From: Chrysogorgia sp. JL179-B06 | Taxonomy: Eukaryota > Cnidaria > Anthozoa > Scleralcyonacea > Chrysogorgiidae | Direction: 5' to 3' | Assembly (NCBI GenBank): GCA_035772405.1 | Contig: JAYKKM010000428.1 | Coordinates: forward strand, 4,610,001 to 4,674,000 | DNA: 64,000 bases | In this document: in pieces, positions 32,820 through 42,376 of the stretch | Layout of the letters: every line of letters starts with the position of its first letter | How positions within the stretch are numbered: the stretch's first letter is position 1 | Position numbers and translations under genes: made by a program | Notes under the pieces: model-generated | Database searches by the model: none | What the model saw: only the letters and a program-made list of their open reading frames with translations | Told to the model about the DNA's origin: nothing

Positions 32820-32949
32820 AGGCGTTAGGTTTTTTATAGATCTGGTTTGTTGTGTACCAATGCAGCAAATGCGTTTTATTAGCCCTCAGTTTTCTACGTC
32901 GTCTGAAAAAGTTTCTAATGTTACGAACCAGTTTTCTAAGCCAACCCAT
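32809..32949 (-). CDS. 46-residue basic peptide, possible membrane-active protein
   Basis: Open from ATG at 32,949 to TAG at 32,809, with an 11-bp overlap into the BRO gene and 8 bp after the preceding gene. The N-terminus MGWLRKLVRNIRNFFRRRR is strongly basic with a Trp/Leu/Phe hydrophobic face, as in an amphipathic membrane-binding helix or a basic core peptide. Gly2 would permit myristoylation. No homologue known to me; the tight fit between two genes is the best support for coding. Confidence 0.5.
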   Translation of the reverse strand: MGWLRKLVRNIRNFFRRRRKLRANKTHLLHWYTTNQIYKKPNAYVE

Positions 32950-32957
32950 TACATAAC

Positions 32958-33164
32958 TTAGGTCGCGTCTCCTACCACTCCCACAGTGTCTGACTCTGGT
33001 AACATAATAGGTTTGCCGTAAGTCTTTTTAGACCTCATACCAATCTCAGCGTGGAGCTCGAGAGTAACGTCACCACGACCAAATGATCCACCAGCTTTGA
33101 ACATGTGATCAGTCGTCTTATTTATCTTATATATTTCATGAGGTCTCGAAAAACATGCTCCCAT
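32958..33164 (-). CDS. 68-residue protein with N-myristoylation/palmitoylation motif
   Basis: Begins MGACFSRP: Gly2 and Ser6 fit the N-myristoyltransferase site, and Cys4 could be palmitoylated, predicting a membrane-attached protein. The remainder is polar and unassigned. It starts at the base next to the stop of the fibre-like gene (33,165) and ends 8 bp before the small basic peptide gene, consistent with one leftward transcription unit. Confidence 0.6.
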   Translation of the reverse strand: MGACFSRPHEIYKINKTTDHMFKAGGSFGRGDVTLELHAEIGMRSKKTYGKPIMLPESDTVGVVGDAT

Positions 33165-34115
33165 TTACTTTACACCATATTCCTTCATCATTTCTCCACC
33201 CATGATTATGATGTCCCGGTTTGTCATGTAACCACTCACAATTTTCACGCCGTAGAATTCTATCAACGATGGGTACGCATAAGGTGCGAGTGGTATTCTT
33301 GGTCGATGTATTCCAAAAATTGTTCCATAGGGTGTGCCTATCTTTTTCATGTTCGCTACGAAGTCTGAATCGGTTGACTTAACGTTGTTGACCCTGACAT
33401 GTGAATTGCTCATTTGCCAGTGTATTGATATCATATGCATTTTACTTATGTCAATAATACTCGGAATAGTGCATATGCTCTCCATTGCTGGGATGCTACC
33501 ACCATACGCGAGTCCATTAGTCATACCAGTCTTGTACCCTATGAACTTATCCCACTGACCGTCGTCGTTCGATATAATTGTCTCCCAATTTGATCCAGCG
33601 GTGCGAGCAGGTAACCTCACCACAACAAAAATGGAGAGATCACACCATTGCATACTGGGGCAGTTAAAATGGAGACCTGACTCAAGTGGGATTGGTGTTA
33701 ACACGGGGGACAGAAAACTTTGGCTCACACCGCTGATGCCAACAATAGGACCATAAGCTGGGTTGTTTTGCACTAATTTGCTTGTTTCACCAATGGCTTT
33801 CACTTTGTTTGAACCATTGGCGTGAAATTCCACATTTTTCAAGGCGTGTGTGCTAACGTTGAAGTCGAGCACAACATTGTAGGACTGACTCTTGAGGTAG
33901 CCTGACAGCGATTGCTCTAGAGCTCTTTTATTGGTAGCATCTGAGTCATCGACTGGGTCTGCTACGTTTTTTATCGCTGAGCCTTGCATGTCTATTATTC
34001 CAGACATCCTTCCACCGGTCGCGCTTAATTTAGGATCTTCGTCCAGATGCCTTTTCGTTCTCTTTAGTATTTTATCGTGAGGGTCGTCAGACTCATACCC
34101 ATAGTTTAGACTCAT
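33165..34115 (-). CDS. Fibre-like protein: phage tail-type motif plus lectin-like domain
   Basis: 316 residues. Residues about 36-70 carry the pattern GIIDMQGSAIKNVADP followed by DSDATNKRALE, the repeat typical of phage tail fibres and other trimeric spikes. From about residue 140 the sequence (LHFNCPSMQWCDLSIFVVVR, ISNDDGQWDKFIGY, MISIHWQMS) resembles a concanavalin/LamG-like beta-sandwich. That order, a shaft-like motif then a sugar- or receptor-binding head, fits an attachment fibre, the function penton-linked fibres serve in related capsids. It lies next to structural-region genes. Function is inferred from architecture. Confidence 0.7.
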   Translation of the reverse strand: MSLNYGYESDDPHDKILKRTKRHLDEDPKLSATGGRMSGIIDMQGSAIKNVADPVDDSDATNKRALEQSLSGYLKSQSYNVVLDFNVSTHALKNVEFHANGSNKVKAIGETSKLVQNNPAYGPIVGISGVSQSFLSPVLTPIPLESGLHFNCPSMQWCDLSIFVVVRLPARTAGSNWETIISNDDGQWDKFIGYKTGMTNGLAYGGSIPAMESICTIPSIIDISKMHMISIHWQMSNSHVRVNNVKSTDSDFVANMKKIGTPYGTIFGIHRPRIPLAPYAYPSLIEFYGVKIVSGYMTNRDIIIMGGEMMKEYGVK

Positions 34116-34117
34116 TA

Positions 34118-34954
34118 CTACTTCAAGGTGTATTTGGTTAGCAGATAGCCAGATACCGCTGAGAACCCTAACACTATCGCCAGCGTTGTCGTGTCTGACT
34201 CGCTTGAGGTGGTAGTCTGCGCAATTTGATTGGTCACTGTTTTCTTCACGGGTGGTGCTACTCCCAAGTTAGCCACCACGTTTTCTTGGTGGACTTTTTT
34301 AGCCACTGTTTTCTTCACGGGTGGTGCTACTAAGTTAGTCACCACATTTTCTTGGTGGACTTTTTTAGCCGTAATTGTTGGTGTTGTTGCATTCAAGCGA
34401 GTGTTCACTCCAAATCTCATAGACTCTGTGGCAATCTTTAATAAGTTGTTGTACCCAGCGATTTTATTCTTGAGAATCACCACATTGCTTGGCATTAACC
34501 ACGTACTTGGCGACACTGCAAGATTTTGGACAACGTTGGTGTCTCTAATCGATTTATTCATGTTGAGAATCCATGTCGATACGTCGTAGTTGACAACACT
34601 GTCAGAAAACAACTTGCGGAATTCTTGTTGGGTTTCTAGACTTCCTGCAGAACCACCAACGACTGACACACGTGTTCTCGCTTGCGCACCAAGTGTGGAG
34701 TACACAAAGGACTCTATGCTCTGATTTAGATATTGTAACCCAATGTTGGTAAAGCCGTCTGACAATCGCGCGACGTATCGTTTGTAATCATTCTGAACGT
34801 CGTTGAGTGTGAAGACTCTGGATTCGCCTAAAGTGCCATCGCTCAGGACTTTATTCTGGTAGTAGTGCCTTCTGGGAATCTTGGAAATCTTACCATACAA
34901 TTCATAAGCGTTGAATTCTCTACTTATTGATTTCATGGTCTCACCACCCTCCAT
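34118..34954 (-). pseudogene. 3' part of a split structural-region gene, C-terminal anchor
   Basis: 278 residues from the first ATG. The middle is polar with a VSVVGGSAG patch. Residues about 195-245 hold two copies of a KKVHQENVV...APPVKKTV repeat. The end is a membrane segment (LAIVLGFSAVSGYLLTKY). The frame stays open upstream of the ATG to the nested transposon at 34,985. Removing that insert and one TA makes it continuous with the gene at 37,399-38,034, about 490 residues in all. So this is the C-terminal part of an interrupted gene, though the ATG at 34,954 might still be used. No family recognised. Confidence 0.65.
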
Positions 34955-35011
34955 TCTTCTGAGAAGTCTTCTAATGGTGAAGTACAGTACCGCTCAGAAG
35001 TAACCTAACAC

Positions 35012-35122
35012 TGCGGTTGCGGTGAGGTTGCGGTGAGGTAGCGGTGAGGTTGCGGTGAGGTTGCGGTGAGGTTGCGGTGAGGTAGCGGTGAGGAAGCGGT
35101 GAGGTAGCGGTTAGGTTGCGGT
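35012..35122 (+). repeat. Left subterminal 11-bp tandem array
   Basis: Nine consecutive units of the type TGCGGTGAGGT (first base T or A, few variants) plus partial units, with an unbroken 11-bp period, starting 27 bp inside the left end of the nested transposon. Confidence 0.85.
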
Positions 35123-37255
35123 CTACACATCTAACCGCAACGGTCGACTAAACGCTTCGGGTTCCGAGTTCATCCGAGCAAAAGCCGGCAGCAGAAAGAC
35201 ATGACGCGGACGTCAAATAACTTGCCGTATCAAGTTCAAAACAAAGGGAATTATTAACTGGTAATCATTGGAGCAGTTTTGAAGTCATTCTTATATTAGT
35301 CTCTGTATTCTGCATACAATGTATAACGATTTCGTGGTTGAACTCCTAACAACGACGACGACGTTGGTACAAATGCACAAACTGAAAGCCTGTTATGTTG
35401 GAATTTATCAAATAACGTTAACAATAATTTTTCCCGAAATAGTCTTACCAAATAACTATTATTGCGTGAAAGCATTTTAGGAGAAGAAAATTTAACGGGC
35501 ATCTTGATACGATTTACGATTATGTTATAACTGTTGTGTTTCGAGCCATTTATTGACCCAACGGCATGTTTTGCTGTCGCATGTTTCTTAAACTCATCGG
35601 GTATATTATATTATACTCATCCCGTTTCAAACGTCGAACTTATCATGTGTCGAACTTATCATGTGTCGAACCTAGATAAGTGACAAATTCGACGTTTGAA
35701 TAAGCATATGTCCGACCAAAGCGGTCGAACTTAATAATATTGCGGTCGATCTTATCACGTGCATATAATACGGTCCATTGACAAGTTTCAAAACTCCAAA
35801 TCCGTACTACGTTAAAAAATATTGTTTGATGAACTACTGTATATCATTGGCATTGCTATCCGACATGCTTCTCATGTATGTGACTGATTGCTCTTATGTG
35901 AACTATAAGATAACGTAAAAAATCTCAAGTTAAGCCAGAGCTTTTGACATGTGTATTGTCAATTTCCGTTTAATTCGGCACGTGGCGCTTTCGCCACGGT
36001 GAGAAGAGCATGCCTGGAGACTGGCAGGCGCTCTCATTGTAAAGACTTAAAACTGTGAGTAATTCTCTAATAACTAATACCTCCATGCAATATATACTAT
36101 AAAATCATGAGGGAGTACAACTTTTCAAAGAGAGTACCACCGGAGTGACCCGTGAGTGAACGGACAAGTAAACAAATCAACGAGCGTCCGATTTATTTTG
36201 TCAGGCTAAACTGCTATAGTACTGCTAGAAGATGGTAACCATTAACAACTTCATTAACCACTTTTGCATTCTGCGTCGACATATAGCCCAACTTTATCAC
36301 TTTACCTGAAAATTGATATTGAGCAATCGAAGCGCGCGGTCACTCAAAGTGCTTCAGTTTTGTTTCAAGCGTGGCAAACCAGGCTACGTGTCAACAGTGC
36401 CAGTGGCAAAGCAGGCCAAATGCATGATGGCAGAAGCATGTCAACAGTGCCAGTAGCGAAGCAGGCAAGTGTCCTTTTTGTCGTCTGTGGCAATAGCGAG
36501 TCTCGGAATAGAAAATTTCATGAATACATTTTTATCAAAACATTTCTCTTCATGTTTCCCTGAGAGTGATTGTCAAACAGAGCTTGGAATGCTTCGCATG
36601 AACGGACCCACGGCACAGACGGAGTCACGGCGTTTATATCACCATCTAGTAATATAATTTATCCGCGGCACAAGCTTCACATATTTAGACAAAAATATGT
36701 TTGTCGCGAATGGTGGTATTTCTAGAGTATGACTGTATGACTTTTTTTATCTCATTCTTATCGGGAAAGAAACAAGTTTAAAGCAGATCTCGAAGTTTTA
36801 ATTCCTTCCTGTTGAAGCAGATCTGTAATTTTAGTGACCTGCACTCCAGAAGAAGAAAGTGAAATTATTCGTTCCCTCGCGTATCGAGATAGCTTTCCTA
36901 TTGTTGCTAGATATTAAAGCTTGAAACTGTCGATTGTCGAACACACATAACTGCTTATAACGATTAATACAACGCGCAAAGGAAAAGGACGCTAAACTTC
37001 GGAAATAAGCGACTTTTTTACCCAAGAGGACGACAGTGAGACGATTCTTTCCCTCACGTATCGAGATAGCTTTCCCATTATCAATTTAAACACGGCAACG
37101 GTATTTGAAAACGAACTTGCCAAGCTACGACAAACGCCAATCGAAGAAGTGCAGACAACGTGCGAAGGAAGGACGCTAAACTTTGGAAATAACCGACTTC
37201 TTCCGACACTACACTCGTGAAATGACGCCATACGAACCGCGCAGCAGCGGTTGAG
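35123..37255. other. Interior of the nested transposon, no gene
   Basis: No transposase motif seen. Short open frames (for example 36,264-36,563 and 36,992-37,231) fall in duplicated noncoding sequence. Confidence 0.5.
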
Positions 37256-37387
37256 GTCGAACCTAGGATGATCCGCGGATGGTCCTCGGTCGATCCTCGG
37301 GTCAACCTAGGATGATCCGCGGATGACCAGCGGTTCAACCGCGGATGACCCGAGGATCGTCCGCGGATCATCCTAGGTTAACCGCGG
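37256..37387 (+). repeat. Right subterminal 11-bp tandem array
   Basis: Twelve consecutive 11-bp units of the type GATGATCCGCG / GTTCAACCGCG / GATCCTCG-like, diverged from each other but with no break in period, 30 bp inside the right end of the nested transposon. Several units share a CCGCG core. Confidence 0.8.
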
Positions 37388-37398
37388 ATTTTGTTAGG

Positions 37399-38034
37399 TT
37401 ACTTCTGAGCGGTACTGTACAAATGAAATCTCATTACGCTTGTGACCACGGGGTGAACTTCTTGTGACACTGATAAATGTTGCAGTGACACCCCACAACA
37501 GAAACTTGCGCAATACGTCGCAAACACAAGGCGATAGTAAGATTCGCTGTCATCCCACTCTGATTTTGTCTTTGACGTAGTGATTTGTAGGACTGGTAGC
37601 TTTGACATGAAGTAGCTATTTTGGTTAACGAAAACTTTGAAATTATTCACTGGATAATTTAACACGTTTTCTGTTGGATAGCCATCCCAAAGCCCCCAGT
37701 GGTTCTTATGACCTTTTGGCAATGGTTGGATAGTTCCACCACCTTGCCATATTATTGGGAACTTACTATTGTGTAGCCACTTCCACATGTTTTTATCATT
37801 TTTGAAGGTTGTGCTGGTTATGTCTGTGCTGAGGATGTCATTGTTTCTGAAATACACGTCGACACTCGTGATTTTACCATCTTGCGAAATATTTGGATAG
37901 AACTCGAATTTGCTTAAAGTAGCGTGGGGGTACTTTTTGATGAGGTCTGCCTTTGCGTTGTGTGTAGCCTTCGATGTGTTCGCCATCGCACGTTCGTAGT
38001 GCTTTCCATAGTAGTTGCGAAGGGCTTTCTGCAT
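37399..38034 (-). pseudogene. 5' part of a gene split by the nested transposon
   Basis: About 205 codons of original sequence. The last six residues and the stop come from the transposon end. The visible part has aromatic-rich stretches (WLHNSKFPIIWQGGG, HKNHWGLWDGYP) and a Cys-rich patch before the break. The frame and position match the 3' part at 34,118-34,954, so the gene once encoded about 490 residues with a C-terminal membrane anchor. It starts 12-21 bp from the divergent penton gene. Family not recognised; a minor virion or membrane protein is possible. Confidence 0.65.
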
Positions 38035-38046
38035 ATAATATACTGT

Positions 38047-38757
38047 ATGTTATACATGACGCGAAAGTTGACAGTACTCATTGAAGGTGCGGAAAAAGTT
38101 GTGTCCTTTGACAACGCGATGATGGTCATACACGATAACCCGTACATTGTGGTCAAGACAGCCACTGTGTTTTGGGACTACCATAACACAACAAACGACG
38201 ACAGCATTCAGGTCTTCACGCTGGATAACTCTAGGGTTGGCTCTTTTAAAAAGATTAAAGTGGGTGAAGGGTACTTTAGCTTCGACGCGTTGGTCAAAGT
38301 CTTGAAACATGAGTCTAGCGAGCTTAAGGTGGATCTTGAGATAGAGAAACTAGTGCCCACAGGCAAATGTAGGGTCAAGGTTAGTAGTTCAGCTGTGTTA
38401 GACACCCTTGGGCCTCTACTTGGTTTCGCGAAGGGTAAGGTGATTCAGAATGACTTACAGTGGCACACTAGCCCAAACGAGGTCGACATGTATAGAGGTC
38501 TGAAGTACATTGAAGTCTCGTGTGACGTCGTTGAGACGGAGAGCGACGTGGGTATTGATGGGAAGCGTAGCGATGTGATCACGACGTTGCCAATACCTAC
38601 CGAACAGTCGTTGAAAGGGTCAGTGCAACGCCATGTAGACATTGAGTCAAAGGTGGGCATTAAAAAAGGTGTTTACTCAAGTATGACGTTTCGCGTCAAA
38701 CCAAATAACAGTGGTCTCAAAATTGGTGCGGTGTTATTGGAACTGTATATTGTGTGA
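38047..38757 (+). CDS. Penton / minor capsid protein
   Basis: About 236 residues. The pattern LGPLLGFAKG, then VDMYRGLKYIEVSCDVVE, RSDVITTLPIP and a final G-x-VLLELYIV is that of Polinton penton (minor capsid, jelly-roll) proteins that close the capsid vertices. Start at ATG 38,047, or nine bases later at 38,056. The frame is open further upstream but would run into the divergent gene. It is followed with overlap by the integrase, and hexon and ATPase are on the same strand, as usual in this family. Confidence 0.8.
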   Translation: MLYMTRKLTVLIEGAEKVVSFDNAMMVIHDNPYIVVKTATVFWDYHNTTNDDSIQVFTLDNSRVGSFKKIKVGEGYFSFDALVKVLKHESSELKVDLEIEKLVPTGKCRVKVSSSAVLDTLGPLLGFAKGKVIQNDLQWHTSPNEVDMYRGLKYIEVSCDVVETESDVGIDGKRSDVITTLPIPTEQSLKGSVQRHVDIESKVGIKKGVYSSMTFRVKPNNSGLKIGAVLLELYIV

Positions 38758-38762
38758 ATTAT

Positions 38763-39866
38763 ATGGAGCTTGGTGTGGAAACAGAACAAGGGTTGAGAGA
38801 CATTTATTACAATCCTAAGACAGGGTTCAGTGGTGTAGAGAGGTTGTATCAAAGTGCATTGGGAGACGGATTGAAAGTAACTAGAAAAACAGTGAAAGAA
38901 TGGTTGACCACGCAGGACACCTACACTAGGTACAAACCCATTGTGAGAAGGCATAAATTCCGTGCGACTTTTGTTGGATTTCTTGGTGAAGAGCTCCAAA
39001 TGGACTTAGTGGACATGAGTAAGTATTCAAAACAGAATGGTGGATATTATTGGATATTGACAGGTATTGAAATATTGAGTAGATATGCTTTTGGAATTGC
39101 AGTTTATAGAAAAGACACTAAGAACATGACTAAGGCTGTTGGAAAATTGTTGGTTGACTTTAAAGATCGGTTTGGAACCATGCCTAAGTTAGCGCAATTT
39201 GATGATGGACTTGAGTTCTACAACGTTGGTGTGAAAAGTTTGTTGAAGGAGCGTGACGTTAAATATTTCAGCACTAAGAGTGATAAAAAGGCCTCTGTTG
39301 TTGAGCGTTTTAATAGAAGTCTCAAGAGCATTATGTGGAAGTACTTTTATGCTCGTGGAACGTACAAATGGATTGACGTTCTCGACCAGTTTGTGAGCAA
39401 TTATAATAGCAATGTGAATCGAAGTATTATGATGAAGCCGAAGGATGTCAATAAGTCAAATGAGGGTGAAGTGTGGACCACTTTGTTTGGTCATCATTTT
39501 GCAGACAATCCATTGCCAAAGTTTAGAGTTGGTCAATCGGTGAGAATTAGTAAGTACAAGAGTGTGTTCACAAAGGGCTATGAAGCCAACTTCACTGAAG
39601 AGCTGTTTAAAGTGGTAAAGGTTACTCGTGGCGATCCGAATGTGTACGAAATTGAGGATCACACCGGTGAACAGATTATTGGTAAATTTTACGAACAGGA
39701 ATTATCGCTGGTTAATAAGAAACCTGGTGACGATGTGTACAGAGTTGAAAAGGTGTTGAAAAGAAAGAAAGTCGGAGGGAAGAAGATGGCGCTGGTCAAA
39801 TGGTTGGGTTATGAGAGCGAACATAATTCGTGGATACCAGAAAGCGATATTCAAAATGTGAGCTAG
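38763..39866 (+). CDS. Retroviral-type integrase with C-terminal chromodomain
   Basis: 367 residues. RNase H-fold catalytic core with MDLVDM (about residue 79), FDDG (about 146) and KASVVERFNRSLK (Glu about 180); spacing is close to the D,D35E rule. The C-terminus (YRVEKVLKRKKV, ALVKWLGYESEHNSWIPESD) is a chromodomain, expected to steer insertion through histone marks. Such integrases produce the 6-bp target duplication seen here. The first ATG is at 38,763, just past the penton stop (38,757). Its last ~45 bp are duplicated before the gene at 40,876. Confidence 0.95.
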   Translation: MELGVETEQGLRDIYYNPKTGFSGVERLYQSALGDGLKVTRKTVKEWLTTQDTYTRYKPIVRRHKFRATFVGFLGEELQMDLVDMSKYSKQNGGYYWILTGIEILSRYAFGIAVYRKDTKNMTKAVGKLLVDFKDRFGTMPKLAQFDDGLEFYNVGVKSLLKERDVKYFSTKSDKKASVVERFNRSLKSIMWKYFYARGTYKWIDVLDQFVSNYNSNVNRSIMMKPKDVNKSNEGEVWTTLFGHHFADNPLPKFRVGQSVRISKYKSVFTKGYEANFTEELFKVVKVTRGDPNVYEIEDHTGEQIIGKFYEQELSLVNKKPGDDVYRVEKVLKRKKVGGKKMALVKWLGYESEHNSWIPESDIQNVS

Positions 39867-39872
39867 TGTAAT

Positions 39873-40817
39873 ATGGCTGAAGGCAGCTTCGACGACTTTG
39901 AGACGGAGGGCTCTAATGAATACAAAGATCTCACTGACGATGAACTAGAGTATAGTTACGAAAAAGCCATTCAAGAGCGCAAGCTAATTGGGGGTGATCC
40001 AAACGCCTCAATGTTTAGGAGAACTAGACTAATTAAAGTGATGGGTGGACTAAAAGTCGAGCGTAATAGAAGACTTCGTCAACGTATGTGGAGGTTTTTT
40101 AGTGATCCCACAACGCGGACTAATGACAACGTAAAAGACCGTGAAGAAGACGCGAGGAGTATGCCATTGTTAGACACCACACCCACAGAGCACGAGTCGA
40201 TACCTGGACTAACACCAAATGAGAACCGTGAATTGAATGGTGCGCTCAACCCAAGTGTGGTGCCTGAATCAAGAACAGGTGACACTGGTGCACTACAAAT
40301 AGAAGCGGATCACTATCAAGAAGCGATAGGCGAAACGAATGAAAGAATAGCAGAGCTCGCAGTAAAAGACCTCACGGTTGAGGAGCACGAAGAGTTTATC
40401 AGTCTAGCTGAAAGAACGATTGGACTTGAAGAGGCTAGAGACACGACTATCGAACAGCGACAAGTGGAGGAAGTTAGAGAGCAACAGGAAGTCGATATTG
40501 ACAGATTGCAGAAGTTCAAGAAGTGGGCTAGAGAAAATATGGTTGGGTTGAGTGCTTTAGCGATTGCAATAGCTGCGATTATAACAACTATTATTATCGC
40601 TGGGAGGTCTAATGTTATGAGAGGTGCTATGGTCACGAGGTCGTTTGCACAGGCTGTTAAAAATGCGATAACGAAGATGGGTCCATGGGCTGTTGGATTG
40701 GCGAACTTAGTTTATGACGCGCTGGTGACAGGCGCAAAGGGTCTCGCTTGGTTAGCTCAAAATCTGTGGGTGTTCGCGGTGACATTCGCGTGGCTTGCGT
40801 ACAATTATTTAAACTAA
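39873..40817 (+). CDS. Hydrophobic-tail virion-region protein, copy 1
   Basis: 314 residues. The N-terminal two thirds are acidic and charged with coiled-coil character. Residues about 215-314 hold an anchor (MVGLSALAIAIAAIITTIII), then SFAQAVKNAITKMGPWAVGL and another hydrophobic stretch (AKGLAWLAQNLWVFAV). The C-terminal 100 residues are nearly identical to those of the next gene, so the two are a tandem duplication. Between integrase and hexon, a membrane-active or minor capsid protein is plausible. Starts six bases after the integrase stop. Confidence 0.7.
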   Translation: MAEGSFDDFETEGSNEYKDLTDDELEYSYEKAIQERKLIGGDPNASMFRRTRLIKVMGGLKVERNRRLRQRMWRFFSDPTTRTNDNVKDREEDARSMPLLDTTPTEHESIPGLTPNENRELNGALNPSVVPESRTGDTGALQIEADHYQEAIGETNERIAELAVKDLTVEEHEEFISLAERTIGLEEARDTTIEQRQVEEVREQQEVDIDRLQKFKKWARENMVGLSALAIAIAAIITTIIIAGRSNVMRGAMVTRSFAQAVKNAITKMGPWAVGLANLVYDALVTGAKGLAWLAQNLWVFAVTFAWLAYNYLN

Positions 40818-40875
40818 AAGCAAACGTAACTTATGGACACTAGAAAGTGACGTTCAAAATGTGAGCTAATGTAAT
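40818..40875 (+). other. Duplicated integrase 3' end (duplication footprint)
   Basis: The 45 bp before the second hydrophobic-tail gene copy the integrase 3' end, including TTCAAAATGTGAGCTA and TAATATGGCTGAAGG, although no integrase is encoded here. It marks where the tandem duplication began. Confidence 0.75.
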
Positions 40876-42324
40876 ATGGCTGAAGGTGGGGGAGATCTCG
40901 ACGAGATCGAGATGGAGAACCGCAATGAGTACAAAGGCGTCAATGACAAGCTATTAGAAGAGGAGCTCGCCGAGACTGAAGAGCGTCTCAAAGAAGAAGA
41001 CATTGAGTACGGTTCGAGAGAGATGCCGAGTGACGTTCGTATTAATTATAACAACTATCGCGACGACGTGAGAAAGATAGGAGGCGAGCTAGCAAAAAGG
41101 CGAGCTAAGCAAAAAGAGACGTCGTTTATTGATGATGGTAAAACGGTGACAATAAGGGGCACAGACACGAGATCCTCAGCAGTTGTTGATGATGACTACA
41201 CTCCCAAGCTTAGAAACGTGCCGGCAGACAAACTGAAAGAGGGGACGTCATCTGACATACGTGACGGTGTACCATCGATGTTGAAAGACAAAAAGGCGTT
41301 CTCATCGGCGGAAAGAAGCGACAAGAAAGACTTCCTCAAAAATGTTATGGGTGTGGACATTAGGAAGGGAGACGGACCGAAATCGAAGAGACTTATTGAC
41401 GGGTTGAGGGTGGTCAATGATGGGAAAGGTAACGTGATAGGCGTCGAGTTTGAAGGTAAGAGAATCATCGTTAGAAAGAGGGATGGAGACTTTGGGAAAT
41501 TTGGTTATAGCAGAGTGAGAGCTAACGTTGAACTTGTTGGGGCGTTTGAGGACTTAGTTGATGAGGCTAGAGAAGAACACAAAAACACATCAAGTGGTGT
41601 GGTTGACGCACAGTTGAGGTCTGAGGACATAGCACCAACAGAAGATTTAACAGACGCTATAGTTTCCACCGCTAGTGATAAGGTTGAAGCCGAAGTAGAA
41701 TCACGAGAGAGTGAGCTAAACGCGACGGTCGCTAGCGAAGAGGGGATAAGAGAACTCGCAGGTATATTGAATCCAAGTGGTCCAAACGATGTGAAGATAA
41801 ATTCCTTAGAGATCATGGCTGATAGCTACCGCTTGAAAGCTTTAAATGAGACTGACCCAGTGAAAGAACGGCAGTATAAAAACATTAGTGAGACAGCTGA
41901 GTTGAAAGCGGATAACATACGACTTCACGAGGGTCTCAAACCAGAACACGAAGAAGCTAATAAAATTATTGTCGACGAGGTCAGAGACAACGACTTGTCC
42001 AGGTTAGAGAGATTCAAGAAATGGGCTAAAGAAAATATGGTTGGGTTGAGCGCTGTGGCAATTTCAGTAGCTGGAATTGTGACAACTGTTATTATCGCTG
42101 GTAGGTCCGCTGTTATGAAAGGCGCTAAAGCTATAAAGTCATTCGCACAGGCTGTTAAGAACGCGATAACGAAGATGGGTCCATGGGCTGTCGGGTTGGC
42201 TAATTTAGTTTATAATGCGTTGACGTTGGGTGCAAAGGGTCTCGCATGGTTGGCTCAAAATCTGTGGGTACTCGCGGTGGTACTTGCGTGGTTTGCTTAT
42301 GATTATTACAAGATAAAACGGTAG
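40876..42324 (+). CDS. Hydrophobic-tail virion-region protein, copy 2 (longer)
   Basis: 482 residues. Shares the start (MAEG), acidic N-terminus and the same 100-residue C-terminal module as the gene at 39,873 (FKKWAKENMVGLSAVAI, NAITKMGPWAVGLANLVY), but has about 170 extra residues in the middle, with a basic SKRLIDGLRVV segment. The C-terminus is more conserved than the N-terminus, so the hydrophobic module is probably the functional core. Neofunctionalisation after duplication is inference. Confidence 0.7.
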   Translation: MAEGGGDLDEIEMENRNEYKGVNDKLLEEELAETEERLKEEDIEYGSREMPSDVRINYNNYRDDVRKIGGELAKRRAKQKETSFIDDGKTVTIRGTDTRSSAVVDDDYTPKLRNVPADKLKEGTSSDIRDGVPSMLKDKKAFSSAERSDKKDFLKNVMGVDIRKGDGPKSKRLIDGLRVVNDGKGNVIGVEFEGKRIIVRKRDGDFGKFGYSRVRANVELVGAFEDLVDEAREEHKNTSSGVVDAQLRSEDIAPTEDLTDAIVSTASDKVEAEVESRESELNATVASEEGIRELAGILNPSGPNDVKINSLEIMADSYRLKALNETDPVKERQYKNISETAELKADNIRLHEGLKPEHEEANKIIVDEVRDNDLSRLERFKKWAKENMVGLSAVAISVAGIVTTVIIAGRSAVMKGAKAIKSFAQAVKNAITKMGPWAVGLANLVYNALTLGAKGLAWLAQNLWVLAVVLAWFAYDYYKIKR

Positions 42325-42376
42325 TCTCAGCTTCGAGGGTCTCAGCTTCGAAGATGATAAAACATATGTAAAGTAT

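Larger units (their letters stand above)
34985..37417. mobile_element. 2.43-kb non-autonomous DNA transposon nested in the Polinton
   Basis: Inverted ends of 26 bp (CAGTACCGCTCAGAAGTAAC... at left, mirrored at right), flanked by TA (34,983-34,984 and 37,418-37,419), which suggests Tc1/mariner. The alternative reading AGTACC ends with a GTAC duplication is equally consistent. Subterminal arrays with an exact 11-bp period sit at both ends. The interior holds TCGAACTTATCATGTG repeats (35,632-35,670) and a direct duplication of about 170 bp (about 36,865-37,015 and 37,045-37,200). No transposase is visible. The insertion splits a Polinton gene. Confidence 0.85.

Noticed and set aside
36264..37371. 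Open frames inside the nested transposon as a transposase
   Set aside because: All are short, lie across internal duplications and lack any catalytic DDE/DDD pattern.
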